From: Nevskiaceae bacterium
GTDB taxonomy: Bacteria; Pseudomonadota; Gammaproteobacteria; Nevskiales; Nevskiaceae
Direction of reading: 5' to 3'
Assembly: GCA_004298465.1 (NCBI GenBank)
Contig: SCRT01000002.1
Location: 1-64,000, forward strand
Length of the DNA: 64,000 nucleotides
Below, piece by piece: positions 18,994 through 27,837 of the stretch. The notes under the pieces are model-generated. The model made no database searches. It was not told the DNA's origin and saw only the letters and a list, made by a program, of their open reading frames with translations. The translations under genes and the position numbers were made by a program. Position 1 is the first letter of the stretch. Each line of letters begins with the position of its first letter.

Positions 18994-20364
18994 TCAGGCC
19001 GCTGGGAGCTCCACGCGCACGCATAGGCCACCACCTTCGCGGTTACGCGCGGCACACGTGCCGTCATGCGCAGCGACGATGCGCGCGACGATCGCCAGAC
19101 CCAGCCCGCTACCGGCGGCACGCGCCGCATTCGTCCCCCGGTAGAACGGCCGGAACAGGCTGGCCAGCTCCGCCGCCGGCACACCCGGCCCGTGGTCGGC
19201 GATCTCCAGCCAGATGCGGCCGTCGGCACGGCTGGCACGAATATCAACGACCGACTCCGCCGCAGAATACTTCACGGCGTTGCCCAGCAGGTTGTCGATG
19301 GCGCGGCCCAGCAGTACCGGATTTCCCATCACGACCAGTCCGTCCTCCAGCACCCGCGACCAGCGGCTGTCCCGAATTCCCTCCCGGTCTACCATGTCGC
19401 GCGTGCGTTCAGCCACCAACCGAGCGAAATCGAGACGTTCGCGACTTGCGCCCGGCAGCTGCACTTCCATGCGGCTGAGTTCCAGCACTTCGCCGATGGC
19501 GCGGTCCAGCCGCCCAATCTCGCGTTCGGCGCGATCGAGCGCCGGCTGAGCCTTGGCGCCAGCGTCGGCACGCGCCAACTCCAGGGTCAGCCCGAGGCGC
19601 GTCAACGGCGACCGCAGCTCGTGGGATACATCCTGCAGCACGCCGCGCTGGCGCTCCAGCAGGGACTGGATGCGCTCCGCCATGTCGTCGAAGTCGCGCC
19701 CTAACTGCCCCAGCTCACTGTTGCGCTCCACCAGCGGCGGCCCGACCCGTGCCCCCAGCTCACCGCGTGCGAAGCGCCGCGCCGCGTCCTGCACCTGCCC
19801 CACCGGATGGCCGATGGAACGCGCCACCCACCCGCCGACGATACCGATGACGAGCAGCGACACGAGGATTTCGATGCCCACCGCCAGCCAGCGGAAAACA
19901 CCCCCGCGTGGCGGGTACTGGATGCCCACGAAATGCCACAATCGGCCGTCCGGCCCAGTTACCGCCACACCGGCCTGCGTAATGCCGGGGCGTGGATGCA
20001 ACACGACGAAGGGGTGTTCCGACAGCGCCTGGCGCTGCTCGATCACGGAGCGCGGCGGCCAGGCGCGCACTTGGCCGTCGGCGTCGATCAGGCCAACGGC
20101 AATCTGTCGTTCGCGCAATTGCTTGCGCCACGCATTGAACGCTTCACCGGGGCGTCCGTCAGTTTCGGTATAGAGGTCGGCGGCGCGGGCAGCCAGCGCC
20201 TGCCAATCGGCTTGTCGTGCCGAGAACTGGCGCTCCAGCTGGCGCGTGATGCCGATGCTGACGACGAGCGTCACCACGTTCGCCAGGCAGAACCACAGCA
20301 GCAGGCGCCAGTACAGGTGCCCGACACCGTGCCGCACCCCGACGCGCGGGGCTTCAGCCTGCAT
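18994..20364 (-). CDS. cpxA: Envelope-stress sensor histidine kinase (CpxA-like)
   Basis: This inner-membrane sensor of 456 residues has a first membrane helix (about 18-40), a periplasmic loop (41-158), a second helix (159-180) and a HAMP segment. The HisKA domain has phospho-acceptor His248 in DVSHELRSPLTRL, and the HATPase domain holds NLLGNAVKYS, DHGPGVP and GSGLGLAIV. The start ATG at 20364 overlaps the end of the regulator gene by 11 bases. The gene order regulator-kinase with a divergent Spy/CpxP-type gene, plus the CpxR box, supports the Cpx assignment rather than a generic EnvZ-type kinase. Confidence 0.88.
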   Translation of the reverse strand: MQAEAPRVGVRHGVGHLYWRLLLWFCLANVVTLVVSIGITRQLERQFSARQADWQALAARAADLYTETDGRPGEAFNAWRKQLRERQIAVGLIDADGQVRAWPPRSVIEQRQALSEHPFVVLHPRPGITQAGVAVTGPDGRLWHFVGIQYPPRGGVFRWLAVGIEILVSLLVIGIVGGWVARSIGHPVGQVQDAARRFARGELGARVGPPLVERNSELGQLGRDFDDMAERIQSLLERQRGVLQDVSHELRSPLTRLGLTLELARADAGAKAQPALDRAEREIGRLDRAIGEVLELSRMEVQLPGASRERLDFARLVAERTRDMVDREGIRDSRWSRVLEDGLVVMGNPVLLGRAIDNLLGNAVKYSAAESVVDIRASRADGRIWLEIADHGPGVPAAELASLFRPFYRGTNAARAAGSGLGLAIVARIVAAHDGTCAARNREGGGLCVRVELPAA

Positions 20365-21061
20365 CAGGCGTTTCCCCTTCTTTGAGGAGCACGTAGCCGG
20401 ACCCCCGCACGGCCTCGATGCGCGGCACCTTGCCCGTGGCAATCTCGCCGAGCTTGTGGCGCACGCGGCTGACATGGACGTCGATACTGCGGTCGAAGCG
20501 CTCCAGCGGCCGGCCCAGCGCTTCCTGCGTCAACGTCGCCTTGTCGAGGACGTGACCGGCGCGGCGCGCCAGCGTCAGCAGCAGCGAATATTCCGCCCCT
20601 GTGAATGCGACTTCCGTGCCGTCCAGCCACGCCCGCCGCTCGGCCGGAACGAGCCTCAGGGCATCCACGATGATCTCGCTTGCGTCCTCCGTGCCGGCGC
20701 GCCGCAGCAACGCGCGCACCCGCGCCAGCAGCTCGCGCGGCAGGCACGGTTTCGGCAGGTAGTCATCGGCACCCAGCTCCAGTCCGCGCACCCGGTCCTC
20801 CGGTTCGCCACGGGCCGAAAGCATGAGGACCGGGACATCGTGCGCCACACGCAGCTCGCGCAGCGCGGCCCAGCCATCCTTGCCTGGCATCATCACGTCC
20901 AGGATCAGCAAGTCCGGGCAATGTGCGCCATCGCGCAGGGTTGCCAGCGCAGCATCCGCATCATGCACGGTCTCGACCTGCAGCTCATTGCGCGTCAGGT
21001 AATCGGCCAGCAGCGCACACAGCTCACGGTCGTCATCGGCGATAAGAATGCGGGGATTCAC
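20354..21061 (-). CDS. cpxR: OmpR-family response regulator (CpxR-like)
   Basis: This 235-residue protein has an N-terminal receiver domain (acidic pocket ADDD at 8-11, phospho-acceptor Asp55 in LLILDVMMPG, Lys in LPKP) and a C-terminal OmpR winged helix (RSIDVHVSRVRHKLG, IEAVRGSGYVL). The GTG start at 21061 gives a canonical beginning (MNPRILIADDDREL) with GGAG about 9 bases upstream; an ATG at 21100 would add 13 unconserved residues. E. coli CpxR is 232 residues. A perfect GTAAA-N5-GTAAA site stands 73 bases upstream, between this gene and the divergent periplasmic protein, which suggests autoregulation. Confidence 0.9.
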   Translation of the reverse strand: MNPRILIADDDRELCALLADYLTRNELQVETVHDADAALATLRDGAHCPDLLILDVMMPGKDGWAALRELRVAHDVPVLMLSARGEPEDRVRGLELGADDYLPKPCLPRELLARVRALLRRAGTEDASEIIVDALRLVPAERRAWLDGTEVAFTGAEYSLLLTLARRAGHVLDKATLTQEALGRPLERFDRSIDVHVSRVRHKLGEIATGKVPRIEAVRGSGYVLLKEGETPDAG

Positions 21062-21133
21062 GTTCGGCTCCAGCAAGACGGGTGGGTGAAGTATGGCCAT
21101 GTCGCCCGCCCCGGCGCGGTCGGCAGCCGGACA

Positions 21134-21148
21134 TTTACCCAACTTTAC
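21134..21148 (-). promoter_or_regulatory. CpxR binding box (GTAAA-N5-GTAAA)
   Basis: TTTAC-CCAAC-TTTAC on the plus strand is exactly GTAAA-N5-GTAAA on the minus strand, the known CpxR consensus. It lies in the 159-base spacer between the regulator gene and the divergent Spy/CpxP-type gene, about 35 bases upstream of a TAAAGT -10 candidate (21183-21188) for the latter. Confidence 0.8.
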
Positions 21149-21220
21149 GGCGGGCAGAACCCGCAAGCGGCACTTCTGCCGTTAAAGTAGCAGCCACATG
21201 CACCTCCCACGGAGTCGACG

Positions 21221-21706
21221 ATGTACAAACCTCTCTTTGTTGCCATTGCCACTGCTGCGACGCTCGGCCTTGCCGCGCCGGCTTTCGCGCAGACCGCGGA
21301 CTCGCCTGCCACTTCGGCCGCGCACGCACAGCACAAGCACTGGCAGGGCCATGGCCGCCACGCCCGCGGCGAACATGCTTGGCCATTTGCCGTAGCACTG
21401 CACAAGCTGAACCTGAGCGACGCCCAGAAAAAGCAGATCCACGGCTATCTCGAGGAATCACGCACCACTATCGAAGGCGAGATGAAGAACCTGCGCGCGG
21501 AACGCCGCGCATTCTTCACCACGTCGCCAGGCTCGCCGAATTACGCGTCCGCCTACCAGAAGTACTCGACCGATGCGGCGCATGCTGTCCAGGTTCGCGT
21601 CCAGCAGACGGCAACCCTGCACACCCGGATCTACAACATCCTGACCGCTTCGCAGCAACGCCAGCTGGCGACCGAGCTCGCCGCCCAGGCTTCAGGGCAA
21701 GAATAG
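21221..21706 (+). CDS. Spy/CpxP-type LTXXQ periplasmic protein
   Basis: This 161-residue exported protein has a signal peptide ending APAFAQ (residue 24), a His/Lys-rich stretch (AQHKHWQGHGRHARGEH), and two LTXXQ-type repeats (LSDAQKKQI about 66-74 and LTASQQRQL near the C-terminus) in an all-helical domain. Proteins of this family either inhibit the sensor CpxA (CpxP) or act as ATP-independent chaperones (Spy). The divergent Cpx regulator genes and the CpxR box between them make it the local stress-induced output and possibly the feedback inhibitor. The His-rich segment may bind metal (inference). Confidence 0.88.
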   Translation: MYKPLFVAIATAATLGLAAPAFAQTADSPATSAAHAQHKHWQGHGRHARGEHAWPFAVALHKLNLSDAQKKQIHGYLEESRTTIEGEMKNLRAERRAFFTTSPGSPNYASAYQKYSTDAAHAVQVRVQQTATLHTRIYNILTASQQRQLATELAAQASGQE

Positions 21707-21726
21707 GCACCGCACAGCAGCCAGAC

Positions 21727-21757
21727 CCGCGGGCGGAGCCGACTGCACCACCCGCGG
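21727..21757. terminator. Hairpin terminator after the Spy/CpxP-type gene
   Basis: A 10-bp inverted repeat (CCGCGGGCGG / CCACCCGCGG, one G-U pair) with an 11-base loop is followed by CGTCTTT. It is 20 bases past the stop at 21706 and lies between convergent genes. Confidence 0.55.
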
Positions 21758-21865
21758 CGTCTTTAAAATCAAGGATTCGTGATCAGAATCGGCGCCACGG
21801 CTCCTTTGCGAATCCCAATCTCCGCACGCAGCAGCAACACGCCCATCCAGCCTGCCGGCTGTGCT

Positions 21866-22813
21866 TCACGCCCGCGCGTAGCGCTCAGTCGCCTCGATCA
21901 ACCGCGCCAGGTTCCCCGGCTCGCTGGCCGCATGCCCGGCATCGGGCGTAACGAAGAATTCCGCCTCCGGCCATGCGCGGTGCAGGTCCCATGCGGATTT
22001 CATGGGGCACACCATGTCATAGCGCCCCTGCACGATCGTCGCCGGAATGTGGCGGATGCGATCGACGTGCTGGATCAGCCAGCCATCGCGCTCGAAGAAT
22101 CCGCGGTTGATGAAGTAGTGGCATTCGATGCGCGCGAAGGCATCGGCAAAGCTGTCGGCGCCGAAACGCCCGCTGATATTCCCGCCGCCCAACAGCCGGC
22201 TGGTTGAACCTTCCCAGATGCTCCACGCCAGTGCCGCCGCCCGCCGCACGTCAGGGTCGTCGCTCGTCAGGCGCCGGTAGTAGGCCGCGACGAAGTCGCT
22301 GCGTTCGGCTGCCGGGATGAAGTCCCGATACGCCTGCCACGCGTCGGGATAGACCCAGCTCGCACCTTCCTGGTAGAACCAGCGGACTTCCGCTGCGCGC
22401 AGCAGGAAAATGCCGCGCAGCACCAGCTCCGAGACGCGCTCCGGCCAGGTTTCGGCGTACGCCAGCGCCAGCGTCGAACCCCACGAACCGCCGAACACCT
22501 GCCAGCGGTCGACGCCGAGCTGGGTGCGGATCAGCTCCATGTCCGCAACAAGGTCCCAGGTCGTGTTCTCGCGCAGTTCCGCGTGCGGCGTCGACCGCCC
22601 GCAGCCCCGCTGGTCGAAGAGGACGATGCGATACTTTTCCGGGTTGAAGAACTGGCGGTGGCGCGGTTCGCTGCCACCACCTGGCCCGCCGTGCACGAAC
22701 AGCACCGGCTTGCCGCGCGGGTTGCCGCACTCCTCGACGTGGATTTCATGCAGGGCCGAGACTTTCAGGCGCCGCGTGCGATAAGGTTCGATCGGAGGAA
22801 ACGCGTGAATCAT
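21866..22813 (-). CDS. pip: Proline iminopeptidase
   Basis: This cytoplasmic serine peptidase of family S33 removes N-terminal proline from peptides. The 315-residue length is typical. The oxyanion motif HGGPGGG lies at 41-47, DQRGCGRSTPH follows, and the nucleophile Ser110 is in GGSWGS. The charge-relay residues fit Asp in QGRYDMVCP and His in DAGHAA near the C-terminus. The ATG at 22813 gives the standard start ahead of PIEPYRTRRLKVS. It is monocistronic, convergent with the Spy/CpxP-type gene. Confidence 0.95.
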   Translation of the reverse strand: MIHAFPPIEPYRTRRLKVSALHEIHVEECGNPRGKPVLFVHGGPGGGSEPRHRQFFNPEKYRIVLFDQRGCGRSTPHAELRENTTWDLVADMELIRTQLGVDRWQVFGGSWGSTLALAYAETWPERVSELVLRGIFLLRAAEVRWFYQEGASWVYPDAWQAYRDFIPAAERSDFVAAYYRRLTSDDPDVRRAAALAWSIWEGSTSRLLGGGNISGRFGADSFADAFARIECHYFINRGFFERDGWLIQHVDRIRHIPATIVQGRYDMVCPMKSAWDLHRAWPEAEFFVTPDAGHAASEPGNLARLIEATERYARA

Positions 22814-22872
22814 CGGGCTGAGGCATTCCGGGCTTTGCGCCAGAATACCCGCGTGCTTCGTGGTGGGTTTGC

Positions 22873-22901
22873 TTGCACGTCTACTCGCACGCCGCTAGCA
22901 T
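22873..22901 (+). promoter_or_regulatory. Promoter for mltD
   Basis: TTGCAC (22873-22878) and TAGCAT (22896-22901) are separated by 17 bases, a good sigma-70 arrangement 50 bases upstream of the mltD start. Confidence 0.5.
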
Positions 22902-22950
22902 CACGAAATTCCATCCAGTACCGCGCCTAACTTGTTGGGGAGCCTGATAT

Positions 22951-24627
22951 ATGCAGCAACCATGGGTCACTGGACTTGCGTTGACATTGGGGGCTTGCGC
23001 GCTCTCGGGCTGCGCGGCTGCACACCCGGCGGTCGCCAGTACGCCAGCGGCTGAAGGCGTGGAGCCCATGCCGGTCGCTGCTACGGCGGCCCCGGCGACA
23101 ACTTCTTCCACCCGGGACGCAACGGGCGCCTTGCAGATCGCGGCGCACCGCACGCCGTCCGGCGCGTCGGGCCCGGCGCTCGACCCGCGCCTGTTCCCGC
23201 AGCCTGCGATCCTGCAGGACAACGTGCAGTTCTGGACCGACATATTCGGCAAGTACTCGCTGCAGGACTCCGTGGTGCATTCCACGCGCGCGATGGGGCG
23301 CCCCATCCAGGTCATGACGTTCTCGGACGCCACCTCGAACACGCTGCGCAACAGCCAGGAGAAGCAGGCGATCGCGGATACGGAACGCGCACTGGATGAA
23401 ATCGTCGCCGCCAACGCACAGGTCGATCGTCTCAGCCCCGATGCGCGCCGTGTCTACATCGCCCTGGGGGCCGGCAACGCCGCGCGCTTCAAGGCCCTGC
23501 AAGGCACCATTCGCGTCCAGCGCGGGCAGCGTGACCGGACTCTGACGGGGCTGGAAACCGCAGGCCGCTACCTGCCAACCATGCGGCGCATCTTCAAGAA
23601 CTACGGCCTGCCGGAAGCCCTGACCCGGCTGCCGATCGTGGAATCGTCGTTCAACGTCCTGGCCTACTCGAAAGTCGGTGCCGCGGGCATCTGGCAGTTC
23701 ATGCCGTCCACGGCCCGCCTGTACATGAAGCTGAACGCCATCCAGGATGACCGTCGCGACCCGTGGACTTCCACCGACGCGGCTGCGCGCATGCTGCGTG
23801 ACAACTACGCCATGCTGGGCAGCTGGCCGCTTGCCATCACCGCCTACAACTACGGGCCCGGCGGAATCCGGAAAGCCTTGGCGGAAACCGGCGGAACAGA
23901 TCTGGCGGACCTCATCGCCCGTTACGACAACCCGCGCTTCGGCTTTGCGTCCAGCAACTTCTACGCCGAGTTCCTCGCCGCGAACATCGTCGCCAACCAC
24001 CCGGAACGCTATTTCGGCACGCTGGACCACGAAACGCCGATCGAGTTCGACGTCGTGACGACGACCGACTATGTTCCATATACCACACTGCAGCGCATCT
24101 CGGGAGCAGACAGCGAGCAATTCGCCCAGCTCAACCCATCATTCAGTGCCGCCGTGCTCAGCGGCAAGCTGCATACGCCGCCCGGCACCCGCATCCGGGT
24201 TCCGACGGGCCAGCAGGCGCGCTTCACGCGGCTGTATGCCGCCCTGGGTCCGGAGCAGCGCGCCAGCCAGCAGCGCGTGTGGTATGTCGCCTACCGCGTC
24301 CGGCGTGGCGACACCTTGGCCAGCATCGCCCGGCACCACGGCACCAGCACGCAAGACCTCATGCGCATGAACGGCATCCGCAACGCCCGATCGCTGCGCA
24401 CCGGACAGCAGCTCCGCATCCCGAACCGTGGGGCGCCGCGGCTCGTCGCCACCGCCCTGCACACCACACACAAAGCGCACACCAGAACGGTGCACCGCGT
24501 GACACGCGGACAGACGCTCAGCGCCATCGCCGCGCGCCACAACGTCAGCGTCAGCGAGCTGCGCATTGCCAACAACCTGCGCGATGCAGACAGCCTGCAG
24601 GTCGGCATGCTGTTGAAGATTCCATAG
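22951..24627 (+). CDS. mltD: Membrane-bound lytic murein transglycosylase D (MltD-like) with LysM domains
   Basis: This enzyme cleaves the glycan strand of peptidoglycan to give 1,6-anhydromuramyl ends, anchored as a lipoprotein. The protein is 558 residues with lipobox LSGC near residue 20, an SLT domain (about 215-330) with catalytic Glu231 in LPIVESSFN, then AGIWQFMPSTA and ITAYNYGPGG. Two C-terminal LysM repeats (about 447-490 and 515-558), each with RRGDTL- or RGQTL-type starts, bind peptidoglycan. GGGGAG lies 10 bases upstream of the ATG. It faces the flippase-like gene with a gap of 25 bases. Confidence 0.94.
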   Translation: MQQPWVTGLALTLGACALSGCAAAHPAVASTPAAEGVEPMPVAATAAPATTSSTRDATGALQIAAHRTPSGASGPALDPRLFPQPAILQDNVQFWTDIFGKYSLQDSVVHSTRAMGRPIQVMTFSDATSNTLRNSQEKQAIADTERALDEIVAANAQVDRLSPDARRVYIALGAGNAARFKALQGTIRVQRGQRDRTLTGLETAGRYLPTMRRIFKNYGLPEALTRLPIVESSFNVLAYSKVGAAGIWQFMPSTARLYMKLNAIQDDRRDPWTSTDAAARMLRDNYAMLGSWPLAITAYNYGPGGIRKALAETGGTDLADLIARYDNPRFGFASSNFYAEFLAANIVANHPERYFGTLDHETPIEFDVVTTTDYVPYTTLQRISGADSEQFAQLNPSFSAAVLSGKLHTPPGTRIRVPTGQQARFTRLYAALGPEQRASQQRVWYVAYRVRRGDTLASIARHHGTSTQDLMRMNGIRNARSLRTGQQLRIPNRGAPRLVATALHTTHKAHTRTVHRVTRGQTLSAIAARHNVSVSELRIANNLRDADSLQVGMLLKIP

Positions 24628-24652
24628 GTAAACGCTGAATAAGCGTCTGCGA

Positions 24653-25624
24653 TCAGCGGCGCTGCAGCCAGCGCAACAGCCAGCGCACGGGGCCGTCGCC
24701 TGAAATCGCCTCGCGGCGCATGAAGACAGCCAGCGCCACGAGAAACGGCAGCGCGTAGTAGATCAGCCGGTAGAGCACCAAGGCACCCAGCAGTTCGTCC
24801 GTCGGGGCGCCAGGCAACAGCAGCAACAGGACAGACTCGAACACACCCAGTCCACCAGGTACGTTGCTCAACAGTCCAGCCTGCATGGCGACGACATAAA
24901 CCCCGACGAAGACCGGGAACCCGACCCCGACGCCGTCCGGGATCAGGATGTACAGCGCGGCCGCGGAAAACGACAGGTCGAAGAACGACACCACCAGCTG
25001 GCCCATCGCCAGGCGGGGAGTGGGCAGCAGGAACGACTTGCCGAACATCTGCACCGGCGTGCGCTTGAGGTATGCCAGCGCCAGATAGGCACCGACAAAC
25101 GCCAGCAGCGCGATGCCCAGCACATGCAATTCAGGCTCGCTCAGCGGCACGACCTGAGTCGCCATCCCGGCGTCCACGATCAGCCCCAGCCCAAGCACGA
25201 GACATAGGCCGAGCAAGAAGTTCAGGCTCACCATCGTGACCACGCCCGCCACTTCCAGCGCCGACAGGCCTTCCGGGGTGTAGTAACGGTAGCGCACCGA
25301 CCCGCCGGACAACGAAGGCACGCCCGCGGTATGGCCGATACCATACGCAGCCAGCGCCGCTTCGGCGGTCCGCGGGTACGAAATCCGATGACCGGCCGCG
25401 AGCACGGCAAAGTAGTCGAAAAACGTCAGCATGAAATAGCTGCCGGCCGTGAACGCCACTGCCGCGGCAATGCGCCACCATGCAACTGCAGAGAGCTGCT
25501 CGAAGACATCGGCGGGCCGGGCTTCACGCAACAGCAGGCGCAGGGCGTAGATGGCCAGTGCGAAAATGATGATCGTCGCCACGGAGACAGCCACGCGACG
25601 GGTTTGGGCGGCAGTCATCTTCAT
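24653..25624 (-). CDS. Lysylphosphatidylglycerol synthase TM-type (UPF0104/YbhN-like) membrane protein
   Basis: This integral membrane protein of 323 residues has about eight hydrophobic helices. It carries the family signatures AAYGIGHTAGVPSLSGGSVRYR and GLLSNVPGGLGVFESVLL, found in the membrane half of MprF and in stand-alone YbhN proteins, which are regarded as flippase-like lipid transporters. There is no C-terminal aminoacyl-transferase domain, so it is not a full MprF. The ATG at 25624 is followed by a basic N-terminus (MKMTAAQTRR). A TAGAAT -10-like box lies at 25634-25639 on the minus strand. The lipid substrate is unknown. Confidence 0.86.
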   Translation of the reverse strand: MKMTAAQTRRVAVSVATIIIFALAIYALRLLLREARPADVFEQLSAVAWWRIAAAVAFTAGSYFMLTFFDYFAVLAAGHRISYPRTAEAALAAYGIGHTAGVPSLSGGSVRYRYYTPEGLSALEVAGVVTMVSLNFLLGLCLVLGLGLIVDAGMATQVVPLSEPELHVLGIALLAFVGAYLALAYLKRTPVQMFGKSFLLPTPRLAMGQLVVSFFDLSFSAAALYILIPDGVGVGFPVFVGVYVVAMQAGLLSNVPGGLGVFESVLLLLLPGAPTDELLGALVLYRLIYYALPFLVALAVFMRREAISGDGPVRWLLRWLQRR

Positions 25625-25713
25625 GGGCGCGCTATTCTAGCCCGCTTGCTGCCGCAGCCGTACATCGGATAAAAGGCCGGATAAAGGGGTTTGTTGAACC
25701 TTTTCGCCTTTCG

Positions 25714-25730
25714 ATGATGCACTGCATCAT
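25714..25730. promoter_or_regulatory. Palindromic candidate operator upstream of the patatin gene
   Basis: ATGATGCA-C-TGCATCAT is a perfect 8-bp inverted repeat with a 1-base centre, 50 bases upstream of the patatin gene start. A TACACT box (25748-25753) downstream may be the -10, which would place the palindrome over the -35 region. This suits a repressor, but no known consensus is matched. Confidence 0.4.
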
Positions 25731-25780
25731 TCAGCGGCTTTTTTGCGTACACTGCTGCCTTCACATTTTAGGGGCTCGGC

Positions 25781-27319
25781 ATGCCCAGCAAGGCCATCAC
25801 CGCACGGCGCCGCGACCTGGCGCACGCGGTCAACTACGAAACCTGGAAGGACATCGCGCTGGAGCTCGACGCGCTCGAAGGCGGTGCCGCGTGGTGCGAG
25901 GACGACACCAGCAGCGATTACGACTTCCTGCTGATCCGCGAACGCCTCGAGCAGCTGCGCGAACTGCGCACGGCGGGTGCGGTCCGCCCGCTGGTGTTCG
26001 AGCTCGTGGCCGGCCTGCACGGCAATCTTGGCAACATGGCCAACCCGGCGCTCTACCAGCATTGCCGGTTTGGAACCAAGCAGCTCATCACCGACTATAC
26101 GGAGGAAGTGGCCCGCTGCCTGGACTATGTATGTCTCGGCGAGTTCCCCGACTTCACGGACGCCGACAAGGTGGTGTTCTTCAAGCGTGCCGGACACAGC
26201 TTCGGGCGCTCCGCCCTGCTGCTATCGGGTGGCGCGACGCTTGGCATGTTCCATATCGGCGTCGTCAAGGCCCTGTGGGAGCACGACCTGCTGCCGCGCG
26301 TCCTGACCGGATCTTCGGCCGGCTCCATCATCTCGGCCATGGCGGCCACGCGCAACGATGCCGAAATGCCCGCATTGTTCGATGCCGACACCGTGAGCCT
26401 GGAGGCTTTCCGCCGCGTGAGCCTGCGTGAAGCCATGTCCAGCGGCAGCCTGCTTGACCCGGTCCAGCTGGAACAGTGCATCGCCTCCAACGTGCCGGAC
26501 GTGACGTTCCTCGACGCCTTCGAGCACACGCGCCGCATCTTCGGCATCACCGTGTCGCCGGCGGAACCAAACCAGCACATGCGGCTGCTGAACTACCTGA
26601 CCGCTCCGCACGTGCTGATCCATACCGCAGTGCTGGCCTCCTGCGCGGTGCCCGGCATCTTCCCGCCAGTCGCCCTGCGGGCGCTGGACTTCAGCGGGCA
26701 GAACATGGCTTACGCGAATTCCCGCAAGTGGGTGGACGGCAGCGTGTCGAACGACCTGCCACTGCATCGCCTCGCCCGCATGCACAACATCAACCACTAC
26801 ATCGTCAGCCAGACCAACCCGCATGTCGTGCCCTTCATCCACGGCCAGCGAACCCGTACCCGGCGCGGGCTTTTGCCCTACGCCCGTGAACTGGCCGTGA
26901 CGCTTGGCCGCGATACGCTGGACGTGACGCGCCAGCACCTCGGACCCACCGGGATCTTCGGTGCCGCGCACCTGCTGGACCGCGCGAACCAGATCATGCA
27001 GCAGCAGTACTTTGGCGACGTGACGATCTACCCGCACCAGACATCCCGCCAGCTCCTGCACCTGTTCTCGAACCTCACGCCCTTCGAGCTGCGCCGCTTC
27101 ATCCGCGATGGTGAACGCGCGACCTGGCCGCAGATGGAGCGCATCCGGCTGCAGACCCGCATTTCACGCGCATTCGAAAACGCCCTGGTGTGGCTCAAGC
27201 AGCGTGGCGCCTTCGACGCGGCAGGGCTGGGGCGCACCCCCAGCGGGCGCACAGCCGACAGCGACAAGGCGCTCGGCAGTGATCCAGCCGCACGTACGAG
27301 CCGCGGGAACACAGGATGA
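25781..27319 (+). CDS. DUF3336 patatin-like phospholipase/lipase
   Basis: This lipid acyl hydrolase of 512 residues resembles yeast triacylglycerol lipases Tgl3/4/5. The N-terminal DUF3336 region (about 1-145) is followed by a patatin domain with the oxyanion loop SGGATLGMFH (about 149-158), the nucleophile Ser179 in GSSAGS, and the dyad Asp319 in WVDGSVSND. No signal peptide is present, so action is probably cytoplasmic or at the inner leaflet. The C-terminal 40 residues are low complexity. It probably degrades stored or membrane lipid to fatty acids, which fits the other lipid genes in this window (inference). Confidence 0.92.
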   Translation: MPSKAITARRRDLAHAVNYETWKDIALELDALEGGAAWCEDDTSSDYDFLLIRERLEQLRELRTAGAVRPLVFELVAGLHGNLGNMANPALYQHCRFGTKQLITDYTEEVARCLDYVCLGEFPDFTDADKVVFFKRAGHSFGRSALLLSGGATLGMFHIGVVKALWEHDLLPRVLTGSSAGSIISAMAATRNDAEMPALFDADTVSLEAFRRVSLREAMSSGSLLDPVQLEQCIASNVPDVTFLDAFEHTRRIFGITVSPAEPNQHMRLLNYLTAPHVLIHTAVLASCAVPGIFPPVALRALDFSGQNMAYANSRKWVDGSVSNDLPLHRLARMHNINHYIVSQTNPHVVPFIHGQRTRTRRGLLPYARELAVTLGRDTLDVTRQHLGPTGIFGAAHLLDRANQIMQQQYFGDVTIYPHQTSRQLLHLFSNLTPFELRRFIRDGERATWPQMERIRLQTRISRAFENALVWLKQRGAFDAAGLGRTPSGRTADSDKALGSDPAARTSRGNTG

Positions 27320-27324
27320 TCGAC

Positions 27325-27344
27325 CGTGCCCGGCGCCGGGCACG
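27325..27344. terminator. Perfect palindrome between convergent patatin and mscL genes
   Basis: A 10-bp perfect inverted repeat (CGTGCCCGGC / GCCGGGCACG) starts 5 bases past the patatin stop codon. It lacks a T-run, so it is either a weak bidirectional terminator or an mRNA end stabiliser. Confidence 0.4.
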
Positions 27345-27426
27345 CGGCTATTGAACAGCAAGCAGCGACAAGATCGGATGGCGGTCTACCGGAGCAGTCG
27401 CCGCCTTGCCAATCTCGCCTCCGGCT

Positions 27427-27837
27427 TCAGCTGCGCGTCTTGAGCAGGTCGCGGATTTCTGTCAGCAGCTTTTCCTCTGCACTCGGTGCCGGCGGCGCGG
27501 CAGGGGCTTCGGGCGCCTTGCCCTTCAGGCGTTCGAGCAGCTTGATCATCACGAAGATCGCAAACGCGATGATCAGGAAGTCGATGCTGGCCTGGATGAA
27601 CTTGCCGTAACTCAGCACCAGCTCGGGCACCGCACCGTCCGCGGATTTCGCCCGCAGCACATAGCCCAGCTTGGAAAAGTCGATATTGCCGGTCAGCAGA
27701 CCGAGCACCGGCATCAGCAGGTCCTGGACCAGCGATGAGACGATCTTGCCGAACGCCCCGCCGATGACCACGGCAACCGCGAGATCCACCACGTTGCCCC
27801 GCATGATGAAAGCCTTGAACTCCGACAATGTGCCCAT
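27427..27837 (-). CDS. mscL: Large-conductance mechanosensitive channel MscL
   Basis: This inner-membrane pentameric channel opens under membrane tension to release osmolytes. The 136-residue protein has the conserved N-terminus [31 protein letters not shown] (pore helix), the [14 protein letters not shown] periplasmic loop, the second helix ([17 protein letters not shown]) and the cytoplasmic bundle [10 protein letters not shown]. Its ATG directly follows the TAG of hemY with no spacing; the ribosome site AAGGAG lies inside the last hemY codons, so the two are translationally coupled at the end of the heme operon. Confidence 0.97.
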   Translation of the reverse strand: MGTLSEFKAFIMRGNVVDLAVAVVIGGAFGKIVSSLVQDLLMPVLGLLTGNIDFSKLGYVLRAKSADGAVPELVLSYGKFIQASIDFLIIAFAIFVMIKLLERLKGKAPEAPAAPPAPSAEEKLLTEIRDLLKTRS

